Assembly: GCA_029449245.1 (NCBI GenBank)
Contig: JANATF010000004.1
Coordinates: 2,356,001-2,420,000 of the forward strand
Reading direction: 5' to 3'
From: Mortierella alpina
Taxonomy: Eukaryota; Mortierellomycota; Mortierellomycetes; Mortierellales; Mortierellaceae
DNA length: 64,000 nt
Positions 35,308-48,305 of this stretch are shown here, piece by piece. Both the position numbers and the translations under genes were made by a program. The notes below the pieces were generated by a model. That model saw nothing but the letters and a program-made list of their open reading frames with translations. It was not told the DNA's origin and did not search any database. Every line of letters starts with the position of its first letter. The stretch's first letter is position 1.

Positions 35308-37051
35308 GGCCACCAGTTCATTCTCTGCTGGCTGCCTGGTCGCTCTCTGTCTCTCGTTCTTCTCTCTCACTCACACACACACGCACACACACTATCTATG
35401 CAGCTCGCTCTTTTACTCGCTCTTGGCCTTTGTCGTCGTGGTCTCTCCTTTATCGACCCTTGCCCTTGCCTTCTGTTGCACGGGACTGTTGTAGCTCCCT
35501 GCTGCTCAGTGTCTCGAGAGGTGGGGCCTGTGGTGAGTGTCTGTCGTCTTTTTTTATTTGCTTCAGCGTGGGGCAGCGCTGTCAGGTTGAGGTGTGGGTC
35601 AAGAGTGTAAGAGTGTGAAGTTGGAGTGGAGGGATGCACAAGGTGAATGCACTGGCACCTTGGAAGGGAATGACAGAGAATGGAACAATGAGAGAGAGAA
35701 TGAGAGGAGCAACGGAGGTGAGGGTGGAGGTGGAGGTGCAGAGGACAGAAGCAGCTGGCTGAGTGAAGGTGGTGATGATGGTGCAGGCGGAGGTGTGCAA
35801 AAGTGTAAAAAGGAACAAAACGAAGAGGTAAGAAAAGTGATACACTACAGAGTGGAAAATGGATGTTCGCACCAAAACCATATGCTGCAACCCATACCGG
35901 GGACATCCATACACCCATGGGCAATCTAATAAAGGCAGAGCACAAGTATCTCTATGAGCTACATGGCAAGCATCGGCCCAGCCTAGTCTGCGCTGACCTG
36001 TGCGCATGGTGCATGACCCGTGAGCATAAGCGCCTGTGTGCTTGGCTCTTCCTTGCAGCGGGCCTCCTGGAAAATACCAGAATCGCCGTCCACAAGAATA
36101 GACGGCTCAAGGGATCCCCTCGGGACGCCATCCATGTCCTGGACACACATAGCCCGTGTGTGCGCACTGCACCATCGACTCCCTACTGCCGGACCTGTTC
36201 TGGCGTGGCATACCCTCTCTCTCTCTTGCTCTGACAACCACTGCTCTCTCGTTCCTGGTCGAACACCAACACCATCCACCAAGAGACCTTCGCAAAAAAA
36301 ACATTGATACTAGGCCATTGCTTTGGCGCCCTACATATCCCCCCCGTCCCCTCTCCACTCTTTCATCCCTACGGCTTCCTCACAAAGAAATGCCTCATGG
36401 ACATGGACATGGTAAAGTAACTATGCTCATGCGCATTACAGACATCGTGCGCTCTATCGCTACTCTCAACTCTCTGCAAAAAATATAACAACACCCATAG
36501 GGACAACGGAACACTTTTCTTTTTACCCTTACTCTCCTCATTCTCGCTCCGTCTGATCCTGTTTCTTTCTGATCGTCCATGTAATGACATCGTTAAGCAT
36601 GCAAAGACCTTTTTTTTTTGTTGGTTAACCCCCCGTTCACCTTCTCAACCTTCTCTCGCCCTTTAGCCCTTTTTTTATGTGTGTTCTCGCCTGAGCCGCG
36701 ATCGGTTAGGAAAGTCCCATGATTGCTTGCTGAAAACATAAGGACTCCCCGGCTAACCATGTTTTATAAACATTATTGGTAGTGTTTACCGACCCCTGGA
36801 ACCTATGAAAAACGCGACACCTACGGGTCGCGCCAATTGGGAACACAAAGGCACCCTTCACTGAGCCAAAGTTGGCGCCTCAGAATTCCTCTCCTCAACT
36901 CCACCTGCATGTGCTATATGAAATGAACAACTCTAAATATAATGCGCTGCAGGAGAAGTTTTTTTTTTAATATTTTTTATTTGATGATGTTGTGCTTGTG
37001 TTTAATGAAGTGAGTGCATTGTGTAATAGTTGTGTGCGTTGCAAAGTGGGC
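35308..37051. other. Intergenic region, 1.7 kb
   Basis: Lies between the start of the Ser/Pro-rich gene and the 3' end of RPC2. The first part has CA/GA-rich simple sequence (CACACA near 35370-35390). The part next to RPC2 (36600-37000) is AT-rich with T-runs and is probably 3' UTR or terminator sequence. No gene seen. Confidence 0.45.
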
Positions 37052-40000
37052 TTAAAAAACATTCTGGAGCTGCAAGCGGGGGATGACATTCATGGACTGC
37101 AACTCCTGGAAGAGCAATTTGCAGGCATATGGGATCTGCATCTTGGCCATGCCCTTCGAACTCTTACAGTGCTGGCACCAACCCGCATAACCCAACAGAC
37201 CACACATCTCGCAGACGTGGATCTCAAAGATATCGGACGAGATCATCAGACGCTCCAGAAGCAACATACTAGCTCCGTAACCAATAAGACAATCTAAACG
37301 TGGAACGGAAATAAAAAAAAAGACTCGTTAGGATATACACCCAATGTCGGATATCGGAACAGAAAAAGAAAAGGAGACAGAAGTGCCACACCGGTCATCT
37401 TACCTCTTTCCATCTCTCCGAGACGCAATCCTCCGTCTCTCGAACGACCCTCCGTGGGCTGTCGAGTCAATACGGCACGCGGACCACGCGAACGCGAGTG
37501 CATCTTGTCCATCACCATGTGCTTCAGCTTCTGGTAATAGACCGGTCCAAAGTAAATGTACGCCGACAGCGGCTCGCCTGTCACACCGCTCGTGACATAG
37601 TCCTTGCCCGAGTACGAGAAGCCGTTCTCAATCAAAATCCTGCTCATGTCCTCGACCTTGGACCCTCCAAACGCAGTTCCATACTGCAGCTCTCCCTTCA
37701 ACACTCCAGCCTTGCCCGCCAATAACTCGATCATCTTGCCAACCGTCATACGCGAGGGGAAACCGTGAGGGTTCATGATTACATCGGGGCACACTCCCAG
37801 ATCCGAGAATGGCATATCCTCCTGCTGAATAATAATACCACAAACTCCTTTCTGCCCGTGACGCGACGAAAACTTGTCGCCCAACTCTGGACGGCGCGTC
37901 TGCCGAATGAGCGCCTTGATAAGCGTCTGATCGTTATCCGTGGTCGTCATCAGCACCTTATCAACATATCCCTCCATAGCACTCTTGTAAGACATGGGTG
38001 CGTTTTTGTAGGCGTTCGCCGTCGGGTCCCGGGAGTTCGCCCCGATGTCTGAGCTGGTGTTGGTCGGCATTTGCTTGTTGATATAAACCTGTCCAGGCTT
38101 GATCCTCTCTCCCACCGAGGCAATACCATCCTTATCCAAGACCTCAAACTTTTCCTGAACGACATCCGGGTTATCGGGGTGAACTGGAGGATCCGCAAGA
38201 CGATCGTAGCTCCCGTTGGGGTACTGTCGCAGCAACGTCGCATACTTGCGAAGGACCTGGCAACGACCATAACCGCGATCAAGCGAGGCCTTGTTCAGGA
38301 CCAACGCATCCTCAATATCGTATCCAGAATTGGACATGACTGCAACGGTGGCATTCTGTCCTGCAGGGAGCTTGTCGTATCCAATCATCTCAATCGTCTT
38401 GGTCTTGACCATGGGCTGCTGTGGGTAGACCATCAGGTACAACAAGGTGTCGATTCTGTTCAACTGGTTGTACGCGATAGCTCCAATAGCTTGCTTACCC
38501 ATAGCGCACTGGTAGGTGTTACGGGGAGACTGGTTGTGATGAGGGTAAGGAATCAGACCGGCGACGGCACCCAAGATAGTGAAGGGCTCAATCTCGACAT
38601 GAGTCGACTCTGGAATGATCTCGCGTTCATACAACGCAATGTTGGAATCACTCTCCTCGTTGACGTCCAGATACTCGATCAATCCCAGTTGCAAAAAGTC
38701 ATCAAAGGAGAGCTTGCCAGCAGACAAGTGTTCAATGTGCTCCGACCGGACACGGGGCTTTCCGTTCTCGACAATAATCAAGGGTCTGCAAATACGTCCA
38801 CCATCGCAAGAGATGTGGACCGAGTTGTGGTGATCGCTGATGAAAATGCTGACAAACTCCGAGATACGGCCTGCTCTGCGCATGCGTCTGAATGCAGCGA
38901 CAAACTGCTTGCTGTGGCGAGTAATTCCTAGAATGTTTCCGTTCAAGAAGACCATGAACGTATCGGGCAGGTACACCTCAGGACCGGTCAGCAGTGATAC
39001 ATCTAATATGTAGGAATTAAAACAAAGCATTAGCGTTGATCAACTTTTTGTGCTTTGGAATATAATCAATATGAACAAAGTGAACTCGGTTTTTCTTACC
39101 TTCCACTCCTAGAATGAAAGCCAGCTTGACCAGAGGCTCCTCCTCGTCGTCAACGGTAATATGTGTCATGAGCGCCAAGTTCTTGACCAGACCACAGGCC
39201 TCTCCTTCTGGTGTATCCGAGGGGCACAACATTCCCCACTGAGAGGGCTGCAGAGCTCTTGGTCCAGACACCTTTCTTGTCTTCTCGAACTGTGATGAAA
39301 TGCGAGTCATCATTCCCAGCGCCGAGATGAAACTCAAACGACTGAGCACCTGGGTAATGCCTGCCCTTTCCATCTTGAAACGCTTCAAGCTCCAGTTACC
39401 GGACGAGATGGCACGGACGAATCCTGAAGTGATATGGTCTCCATGGAACAGCAACTGGGTGTATACATCGAACTCTTGAGTCCTGTTGGGCTTCTTGAGA
39501 ACCTTGTCAATGTTCATCTTCAAATCCGAGTTGAACTTTTTGAACAAATCTTCAAACAACAACGAAAGCAGCTGTCCAGCCCTATGAGTGTACCGATGAG
39601 AGCACATAATTGCGATGAGTATGTCATCTTCACGTTTCCTTTTCAAGCCCATACACTTTGGTTCATCCCTGCTCTGGTAACTTACAACTCGAGACGCTTG
39701 TTTCCGACGTAATCACGGTCATCGACCAGATCTCCGCGAAGCATAGCCATTACGACGCGACGTGTCATGACAGCGACATAAATACACTTGGGCCTGAAGT
39801 TGTTGTCGTGAACCTCCACATGTGCCAGTACGACGGTCGCCAGAATATCGAGCGCCTCCTCTGACTAGAACGCAGAACGAAAGAACGAAACGTAAGCATT
39901 TCATCCTGCTCTTTCGAATTAAAGTAATAAATAATTCATGGAATTCAAACTGTTGTCCTTACTGCAGGTCTGCGGATGCCTGGTGCGAATGAACGCTTGG

Positions 40001-41157
40001 GTGCCTTAACTTTTGAACCAATAAAGTCCAATGCCTGCTGCTGGGTAAAAATCTTCATCTTGGAGCACTCCTCGAGGTTGGGCGAGAATTTGTCAATGTA
40101 TTTCGAATCCTGTCCGCAGACGAGCTGTGTAATCTCCTTGTCCGACTGCATACCCATAGCCTTGAGAGCAACAACGATGGGGATATCCTCTGCGATCGAG
40201 TTGTGCTTCAGATAGATCTTTCCGTGCTTTGTTCCAACATACGTCTTGGACTTGCGCTCCATGGTAGAACTGGTCACTCCTGCCTGAACAAAGCCCTTGC
40301 GATCGACATCGACAATGATACGATTTTTCGACATTTGCTCCTGAACCAGAATAACCTTCTCTACGCCTTTGACCACAAAGTATCCACCGGGATCCAAGGG
40401 GCATTCGTTCATCTTGGCCAGCTCCAGTTCATTCCTCCCTGTCAGGACACAGTGTGAACTCCTGAGCATGATGGGCATCCTTCCGATGGGCACACCCTTG
40501 CGACTAACAATTTGACGTCCACGGACGTACTCAATGTCGACATAGATATTGGCAGAGTACGTAAGATCACGGAGACGACACTCGTGTGGCGTGTATGATT
40601 TGTTCGTCGCTTCCTCCGGTCTTTGTGGCGCGCCAACTCTGATTCCAGTATATCTACAAAAGAAGGACAGTTGAACGTACGCTCTATTAGTTTACCCGCA
40701 GCTTGTTCCTCAGTTCTTGGCCAAAATGAGTCATACATGGCTTGATACATACTTGAGGTAGAAGTGAGGGTCCACATCCGACTTGACACGCTCGTTTGCC
40801 TTGATAATCTTTTCCAGGTCCACATTGATAAAGTAGTTGAACGAGTCGATGTGCTGCTTGACCAGACCTTTGACCTTCAAGAACGCTGGCAATAACTTCC
40901 ACTTGTCCTACAACAGGAGTGAGCGCGAGACACAAGAAAGTAGCCTGTTAGACCTGTGAACCTGTAAACACGCTTGTCGCCGTGGGACCTGGCGCAGCAA
41001 ACGAGGCGGTTCTGCGGTGGACGCCATGACTCACCTCGACTGTAGGAATGGGATCGGTGAGTCCCTTGCCGCCAAAGAGTGCCTCTGCATGCGCCTTCGC
41101 ATCCTTAATGCCTCTCCTGACATCCTCCTTTGCCTCGTCCATGTTCTTGGAAATCAT
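37052..41157 (-). CDS. RET1: DNA-directed RNA polymerase III subunit 2 (RPC2/POLR3B)
   Basis: Seven exons: 41157-41035, 40907-40753, 40653-39963, 39864-39686, 39581-39100, 39002-37404, 37293-37052; 1156 aa (yeast 1149, human 1133). Pol III rather than Pol I or II is shown by [20 protein letters not shown] near the start, by the path through [19 protein letters not shown], and by the C-terminus. Catalytic-core motifs: [82 protein letters not shown] and, in the last exon, the zinc site [16 protein letters not shown] followed by [15 protein letters not shown]. Forms the active-site wall and lobe of the enzyme that makes tRNA, 5S rRNA and U6. The short last exon carries the whole clamp-side C-terminal zinc module. 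Confidence 0.98.
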
Positions 41158-42245
41158 GTGTGTGATATGTGTGTAGAAACCAGTCCTCGACTGATGTTAT
41201 GTTGTGGTGCTGAGGAAGGGATAGAAGATTAAAAAGTCCAGGCTGGATTTCCTGCTTCTGACACGGCCTGCTGCTCTCTCTCTATGAGTATGAGGTAGAG
41301 TGAGGGTAAGGCTGTCGAGGAGGAGGGGTCGGTCAAGGCGAGTTTGAACCAGGTTGGCGTGGGTTGCGAAGCGAGAGGGTGTCTCTTTTTTTTGTTTTTT
41401 TTTGTTTTGACAGAGCAAGCAGTGACTGCTGCCGTGGTTGGCTGGGACTGGACACACTGAATAAAGAGCAGCACCGCCTGCCATCATCCCTTGCTTCCTC
41501 ACCATTCCTACCCGGTTGGGATCACGTATACTTCAGTGAGGCTACTACCGAGAAGCATACTGCTGACACCATTCCGAACACAATAAGCCCCGGCTCCTTC
41601 ATTGGAACGGGTGCTAATTTTTGGAAACCCCCTCGTCTCTGCATAGCTCATCTCGCGGCTGTTGCAGCAGCAACTGTTTTCATCTAAATAACGCAAAACG
41701 ACCACTGGTTCAGTGATACTACCATCCCCGGTGGTGATAGTGTATATTAGGCACATCGTCACGGTACAGCTCTTGACTGCGAGTAGCGTAGAACTATCAG
41801 GCGTAATGCTATGCGACCTAAATGAGTATCGCGGAAAGCAATTTTCATCAAACGTGCCGCTGCAGTAGCGTTTCGCACTGCTTATGAATATATCGCATCG
41901 CGTATTGGAGCGTGGTGGAGTTGGTCATAACTAGCCCGAGTTTGTGGTAGCTTATGGCCCAGAAGTGTTGCAATCAGTGGAGAACGGCGATTCGACTCAC
42001 CTTGCTGTGCTGCGGCCAATACAACGTGTGCGAGGGTGGTTGGTCTGTACCAGCAATGATAGCAGGCAATGCCAGGCGCTTTGGAGAGTAACATCGCTTC
42101 CTTTACATCGACAGCCCATGAGCGCGTGTCGTTATGGTCCTCTGCGCCACCGACACCAGTCATCCCTGCCGGCAGAAAATATCATAAAAAAAATGACAAC
42201 GCTCAACGGAGTGTTTTTATTGTACAGATGGCACACAGTATCCTT
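41158..42245. other. Upstream region of RPC2
   Basis: 1.09 kb between the RPC2 start and the 3' end of the next minus-strand gene. No ORF with credible coding character. A weak tRNA-like B box near 41990 was tested and rejected. Confidence 0.4.
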
Positions 42246-42980
42246 CTAGTCCAGCTGAATCTCATGGACGGTAATGGCAGAATCGCCGCTCGAACTACCC
42301 CCTGCCGCTGCGCCTTCTGATCTGCTATACATTTCATCCACACCCAGAGATTGGCGTTGATGCGGCCTCAGGAACACATCCTGGTTCCAATTGAAACCTT
42401 TGCTGGAGCGTGGAATGATATGAAGCTCGGACGAGATAGGTACAGCCGAGTAAACTGCATCTGGTGTTTCAATGATCGAGGGTTCTTCTTGCAAGGACGC
42501 GGCGGACGACGCTGCGGACGAAGAGGATTCATACGGTTGTTCGTCTTGACTTGCTAGTTCACCATCGCCTGTACTCTCTTTGTTTGAGACACCCTCCTCC
42601 CCCTCCTCATCGTTACCTGCTTCATGCTCTTCTTCCGAGTCACTCGCGTCGTCTGAACAGAGACTTGGGGGGGAGGAGCGCCCTTCGCTCATGGTTTCGT
42701 CGCCGTCTATTTGATCGGAGGGGTGCGCCATTGTTGACGACTCTGGAGCAGTGGTATTGTCATGTATTTCCAGGTAGGAAATTTCGCAACCCTGCACCCC
42801 ATCCATATCCACGTCCGGAATGTCATTGGTGGTTGCGGTGCGAGAACGATTAGGTGTGGGGGACGGTGTGGATAGTGAGGCCTCAGCCCCTGGTGACGCT
42901 TTTGGGGCAGACTGAATATGCTCAGTCGACGACAGTTGTGTAGAGATATTCTCTTGATCGGAAACTCGTTTTTCGCCCAT
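42246..42980 (-). CDS. Small acidic Ser-rich protein, unrecognised
   Basis: Single exon, 244 aa from the first in-frame ATG (42980, MGEKRVSDQENIS). The frame is open further upstream but without an ATG, and a TATAAAA box on the minus strand at 43183-43189 puts transcription start near 43155, giving a 5' leader of about 175 nt. Composition: SP/TP-rich first third, then a Glu/Asp/Ser block (ASDSEEEHEAGNDEEGEEG), then a more ordered C-terminus (SSKGFNWNQDVFLRPHQRQS and SAITVHEIQLD). No domain recognised. Possibly a nuclear or phospho-regulated protein; that is only a composition argument. Confidence 0.55.
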   Translation of the reverse strand: MGEKRVSDQENISTQLSSTEHIQSAPKASPGAEASLSTPSPTPNRSRTATTNDIPDVDMDGVQGCEISYLEIHDNTTAPESSTMAHPSDQIDGDETMSEGRSSPPSLCSDDASDSEEEHEAGNDEEGEEGVSNKESTGDGELASQDEQPYESSSSAASSAASLQEEPSIIETPDAVYSAVPISSELHIIPRSSKGFNWNQDVFLRPHQRQSLGVDEMYSRSEGAAAGGSSSGDSAITVHEIQLD

Positions 42981-43182
42981 ATTCTTGAGATCGTGAATGG
43001 CTAGCTCAAGAGCTGAATAAATGTAAATGAGGATTGCTAAAGTTGAAGGACAAACAGATGTGATCCGCGACGGGTATGGACTCAACGCGTCAATCGAGGG
43101 TTGGACAAAATGAACTGAGGGGTCGGTGTTAGAGAGATGATAAATAAAAGACAAGAAGAAAGAGCTGCTAAAGGTCAGCCCG

Positions 43183-43189
43183 TTTTATA
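43183..43189 (-). promoter_or_regulatory. TATA box of the acidic-protein gene
   Basis: TATAAAA on the minus strand, about 200 nt before the proposed ATG at 42980, in a CACGTATAAAACGGG context. It fits transcription starting about 30 nt downstream. Confidence 0.5.
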
Positions 43190-44419
43190 CGTGGTGCTGA
43201 GCAGGAACCACGGCAACAGATGCCTCAATTTGCCACCACAACGTCCCTTCCGAGGCACACTGTAGCTAGAATTGAGGAACAAGAAGCAACTCAAAGGCAC
43301 TATCGCCTTCGCATTTCAGGCCGCGGAAAGGGCGCAAGGCGACCACGTAGTCGGGGTCGATCCAGCCATGCACGTCTGTCGACGGACAACACTCAACCTT
43401 CGAGACTGAGGCAACTCCAGACAGAAGTACCACTGGCCCATCGGGGCGCAGTGCTCGTCGGGGGATCAAAAGCATCGCGGGATCCAGCTGAAGGGCAGTG
43501 CCGCTTAAAACCGACATTTTCTCCCTATGAGAATCCCTCCACTTTGGAGGAAAGCCTTCTCGAAAGGTCGACACACCCTGCGCCTCATCGCCATCCCGTG
43601 GAAGTGTCGCTCCCCAATCCTGTCTCCTTTTCATGTGTCGACTCCAACCATCGACACATCTCAGGATTTTCTATCTTGAACTGCGCCTTCATTTCGTTGC
43701 TTCGCCAGAAATACCCTGATCACCCATTTGCTTCGACATATAGCCCAGGCAGAAGGACGTGATTCATGATTCAGCAAGAGTGATGACATAGCATGAACCA
43801 TGTCTGCTTAGTATGCACTCCGCCCTGTAGAAAGCAATTTAGCAATCGTACGCTGCCTACGTTCAAAAATAACCCCCTTCCACAAAGCCATGCAATGCGG
43901 TAGCACCGTAGGAGGTCAGGAGCGTCCATTTGTGTCACCACTCCTCACGAGCCATGTCAAGTCATGCAGTCCTGATTAGCAGGATCTTCCATATTGCATT
44001 TTCCCATGGACAGTGCAAGCAACATTGGCTGCAGCAAGGATCAGGCCCGCCCCTTCTTTCCCTCAAGGTCCTGTGTGGCCAGGCACAAGAAACCTTGCCT
44101 TGGCACGTTTGAGACATCTTGGATTTTCATTTGCTCACACAGCCCAACACAGGCACGGCAGCTCAGCAGGTTTGCTCAGTTGGACATCTTTCTCCTAATC
44201 CTGACCCTCGTTGCTCATTACTCATCCACCCATTGTCATCCCGCCTCTCGTTTGCATTGTCACACTCCCTCTTCATTCCTTATTGCAGCTCTCTTCTCCT
44301 GACCTCGCATCGCATCCTATCTTCTCGAGGCATCCTACCTCTTTCTTCACACCCACACCCTGCGCTCCTCTCACTAAGCACTAAGCACTGGGAATCATCT
44401 ATCATCTATTACACACTCA
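43190..44419. promoter_or_regulatory. Divergent promoter region acidic protein / PL14 protein
   Basis: 1.2 kb between two head-to-head genes. A 180-codon ATG-initiated ORF (43220-43762, plus) overlaps the neighbour's core promoter and shows no family resemblance, so I do not call it. CT-rich, CA-rich sequence precedes the PL14 start. Confidence 0.4.
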
Positions 44420-45815
44420 ATGGTTGCACTATCACTGCTGCCACGGCCATCCCTCAGTCTATTACTCGTTCTTGCGCCATGCCTCCTCCTCTCCCCCTTC
44501 TCGGCCTATAATCACGCATCATCGTCAGTGATCCTTGCCGGCGCTGCTGATCCTCTCACTCGCGACCAGATATACTCCCAAGAAGGCTTTGTCAAGAGCT
44601 GGGTGGCTCCCATGCCCGATCACCCTGTAGCATCGTCAGGAGCCAACTCCAGCAGCAGCATGAACGGAGAAAAGTATCTTGTCCAGAACTGGTCCACAAC
44701 CTTTCGTACCATCGCCATTGGCGGGAACGATATTTCCTTCGTCGCAGATCCCTTTAGCACACCAGGAGCGGCGACAACAAACCAGGTCTTGCAGCTCAAT
44801 TACCCACAGGGCTCCTACGCTCCCTCGCTAGGACCTGTTGCTGGAGGCACGCACTTTTACGCAAAGCCTTTTGGACAAAACACCTCCTTCTCAAAGATGA
44901 TGATCAGTTACGACGTCGCATTCCCGAATGGATTCGACTGGGTTCTTGGTAAGTCTTGCATGCTACTGATCACCGAATTCCGATTCCGCGCACTACAAAG
45001 GCATGTCTTCCTCTCGTGATCCTCATTCTGTATACCTCCTCCTGTCTTCTCTTTAGGCGGAAAACTGCCGGGTGTTTACGGTGGGGCGCCTTACGACGGT
45101 TGCTCCGGGGGCGTTCAGTCCACTGGAGCCAATTGCTTCACCATGCGCCTTATGTGGCGCCAGGGCGGGCTCGGGGAAGGTAAGACCAATAATACCCTCG
45201 AGACAAGACATAAACCTCCCCACCTCGACCCAACAGTCCTTTCGATTCACCTTCAGCAAAATACCGTCACCTGTGATCACCCTTTTTTTTCGCAACTGAC
45301 AACGGATGTATTCACACTTGCCCTGAAAACTAGTGTATGCATACGTCCCTGCGGATGCAAAGTCCAACTTTTGCAAGAACGCAGATGTGTCGTGCAACGA
45401 CCAATACGGCAAATCTATTGGCCGCGGTCTGATTTATTTCGCCCCAGGGACCTGGAACCGCTTGGATATGGTGATGGACCTGAATGAACCTGCAGGTAGC
45501 CAGAACGGAAACTTGAAGGTGTACCAGAACGGAAACCTGGTCATCACCTTGAACAACATACCCTATCGCACCACAGGCATGGTTGGATTCCAGGGCCTCA
45601 TGTTCTCTTCGTTCTTTGGGGGATCTGAGCCCTCGTATGCAACGCCAGTTGACACCTCGGCCTATTTCAGGAACCTGCAGCTTAGCGTAGGTGAACCAGC
45701 ACAGCTCTATGAGGGGCCAGGCAGCGGCGCTGGGCGCAGAGCTGAGACAAGAGCCACAGGCGAAGTGATGCTGTGGTCTCTAGCCGCATTATTTGTTATC
45801 CTCGCCTTGGCGTAA
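44420..45815 (+). CDS. Secreted GPI-anchored polysaccharide lyase family 14-like protein
   Basis: Three exons: 44420-44948, 45057-45179, 45334-45815; 377 aa. An N-terminal signal peptide (SLSLLLVLAPCLLLSPFSAY) is present. The PL14/alginate-lyase-like fold is marked by GGTHFYAKPF, ISYDVAFPNGFDWVLGGKLPG, YGGAPYDGCSGG, CFTMRLMWRQGGLGEGVYAYVP, then two Cys in NFCKNADVSCN, SIGRGLIYFAPGTWNRLDM and a final FFGGS..SYATP strand. The C-terminus (GSGAGRRAETR then a hydrophobic WSLAALFVILALA end) fits a GPI-anchor signal. Probably acts on wall or matrix uronic-acid polymers at the cell surface. The activity is inferred from the family, and many fungal members are untested. Confidence 0.8.
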
Positions 45816-46735
45816 CCAAAGTCAGCCTTAGAACTCGGACAATCGAGATAGACACTAATAAACTGTATAAACCGGGAAATAAGTGGGAATAGAGCAAGAG
45901 AGAGCGATATTATAACGACCACGATGAGAAGTGTCGGAAGGAAGCCTCAAAGGAGACCCTGAGGGGGGAATACATCACGCCTGAAGGGCCACTATATTGA
46001 GGGTTTAGAATTGCTGGTTTACACTTACTTTACTGCTCCCTGGCGCTTTCAAGCACGGCTTTGCCATGATTTGTGACACCCATCCTTGACATCCTTCCTC
46101 ATGGCTCACACACCCGGTAATCCCGACACTCTACCTCACAATCCGACACGTTCTCACCGACTTCGCCCAACATACTCGCTCCCGATATCGCCGCGTTTCG
46201 TACCGTGAATGCGCTTGGCTTCATCAACTCAGCTCAGGAAAAAGATAAAGAACAAGACCGACATCGGCATGGCGAGTCATGGCGGCAGAAATGGTAGGTT
46301 GGCGAGTGGAAGTAATGAATTTACAAAGAGTCAAGGGCAAGAAGGTAGATAGCAAGAGAATGGAAGCTGAGAAGTCAAGACTTTACAATTTTATACCCGC
46401 TTGTTGGTCTTCCGCCTTTTTTTTTGCTACGACGGTCGTTATACTTTTCTGTCCTCGTCAAGCTGAATGGCCCAAGAATAGATAACATGCATTAGGATCC
46501 CGATCCAGCGATACCTCAGGGTGTGTCATGGAGTGTTATGGGGAGAAAGGGGTCGGCAGACAAGACGGACGAGGAGCGGCATATCTGCTCATCCATGTCA
46601 AAGAAGAGAGGTGGGAGCGGTGTTCAAGAAGAGAGCGATCAAAGCACACTTGGAAAGAAGGCATCAACGGCACCCACAAAAAGTGATTCCCTTGTACCGC
46701 CAAAAATATTGTTGAATTTTGAGTTCAAAAGTACT
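45816..46735. other. Tail-to-tail intergenic region
   Basis: 920 bp between convergent genes. Nothing gene-like. AATAAA-like motifs near 45855 could serve polyadenylation of the PL14 gene. Confidence 0.45.
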
Positions 46736-48305
46736 CTACTGAAATGCAACATCAAACTTCCTGGCTTCCTTGGCTCCACCTCCCGAGAACCCAGAACCTT
46801 CGCCTGTCATGGAGACAATGTCCTTCTCCTTGGTCTTGTGGCCACAAGTCTGACATTTGCCGTCCTTCTTGATAAATTGCTTGCAGCAACTATCGCAGTA
46901 AACGTGCCCGCAAGACTTGAGGATCGACATCTTTGTAGTATTGGTGAAACCTTTACGGCAAATAGGGCAGATGGCAGAACCTTTGACATTATTTGTCTCC
47001 GACTCATCGTGATCCTCGACTGACATTTCAAACTTGACAGGGACCAAGTTCTTTAAGCTGGTTTGAGAAGTTCGAGTTGATAGTTTGGTAAGCGCCTTTT
47101 CACCTATCCCGTCATAAAAAGTACATGTACGCTGCAGTTATGCAGTCATGAAAGAGGCGCGGTACCTTAGTTTGTGTTCTTTGTCCGTTGCTGTACACAT
47201 AGTATGGAGTTTCGTGGCTTTGAATTCCGTCTTCCTGTTTGAGGGCGTTAAGGAGGGCTAAAGTGGGCAATGATTTGGTTTCATCAATAACGAAATAGCG
47301 TTCCCGTAGTCGGTATTGTCCACTTCAGTCGCTGCGCACATCGCCTTACCACCCAGAAACTTGGCAGTACTGGCTTCTTGGACTTTGCCTACGGATATAA
47401 TGGAGAAGCCTGTGAATAAGTTGCATGATCACTCCCTTGAAAGTACGCAATGAGTGGGTAGATTTGTCGCAATGATCCAATCCATACCTCTTCCTCGATA
47501 GCCAATACAATTTTGACGCGCTCCTCCTTTGATAACCTGTCCAGTTCAGCTCCATCCAGCTCAAATGGCCGCTTCTTGGAACCTGTCATCACATGATGAA
47601 TTCAGCTGTTAGTCAGAATCGAATGCCCTGCCGTTGCGTGTACTCTATCCTCTCGACTTGCTTTCACTGCAAAAAAAAAAGTGTTCTGTGAAAGTATTAC
47701 CCTTGGATTGATCTGTGGAATTGAGAGGCAGATCAGGAATGGCGATATCTGAGGAAAGTTTGCCGCGCAGAGATGCTGTCTTTGACAATACACCCATCTG
47801 GCTCTTCTCAAATTCGCTCAGGATGACCTGCTGTGCCAGCTCCTCCTTCAATTCCTGCTCCTTTTGCTCCTGTGCTTGTTGCATTGCTACCTGCTCGGCT
47901 TGCCTCTGGATCTCCTGCTTCTGAGCAAGGATGTTCTCGTAGATGCACTCTTTGCAAGAAATATGACCCTCCGGACAGCATACTGGGTCGCGCGCTGTTT
48001 GAAGACACAGAAAGCAGGCGTCATAGTCTCTCATCGAATCACGTCCCAGGCGTTGCTAATCGCATTGATCCAGTAAGATCTTTGGTTAGACCACAGCGCA
48101 CCTTACCGCCCTTTCCGTATCTTGCCACAATAGCCGCCTCGCCTAACTCTGGGCGGCTTCAAGTTCAAGCTATCCGAACATCTATGAAGGTCAGGAGAGG
48201 CAGGAAATTGCAGTGTTGTACCTTCTTGGTGCCATAGTCGAGCATTTGCATCTCGGCATATGTGAAATGGCCGCGAGCCGTGTTGTTCTTTGAATGGCGA
48301 GACAT
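46736..48305 (-). CDS. NOSIP-like RING/U-box E3 ubiquitin ligase, spliceosome-associated
   Basis: Six exons: 48305-48222, 48055-47701, 47582-47488, 47388-47350 (39-nt micro-exon), 47257-47166, 47057-46736; 328 aa (human NOSIP 301). The N-terminus MSRHSKNNTARGHFTYAEM and YGTKKQRLGRDSMRDYDACF is diagnostic. The first zinc/U-box module is CFLC..C.DPVCCPEGHISCKECI, followed by a Gln/Glu-rich helix. The micro-exon and exon 5 join into LPSFWVPSLTP, the conserved family linker. The second RING is CPICRKGF..LKSCGHVYCDSC...KCQTCGHK near the C-terminus, ended by GEGSGFSGGG. Animal NOSIP is an E3 ligase and a component of the catalytic spliceosome. Shares a 368-bp divergent promoter with PPIL4. Confidence 0.93.

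Noticed and set aside
41900-42010. Possible tRNA B box (GATTCGACTC)
   Set aside because: The flanking bases cannot form a T-stem or an acceptor stem.
43220-43762. ATG-initiated 180-codon plus-strand ORF
   Set aside because: Overlaps the core promoter (TATA box) region of the divergent acidic-protein gene, lacks family resemblance and has an equally open antisense frame.
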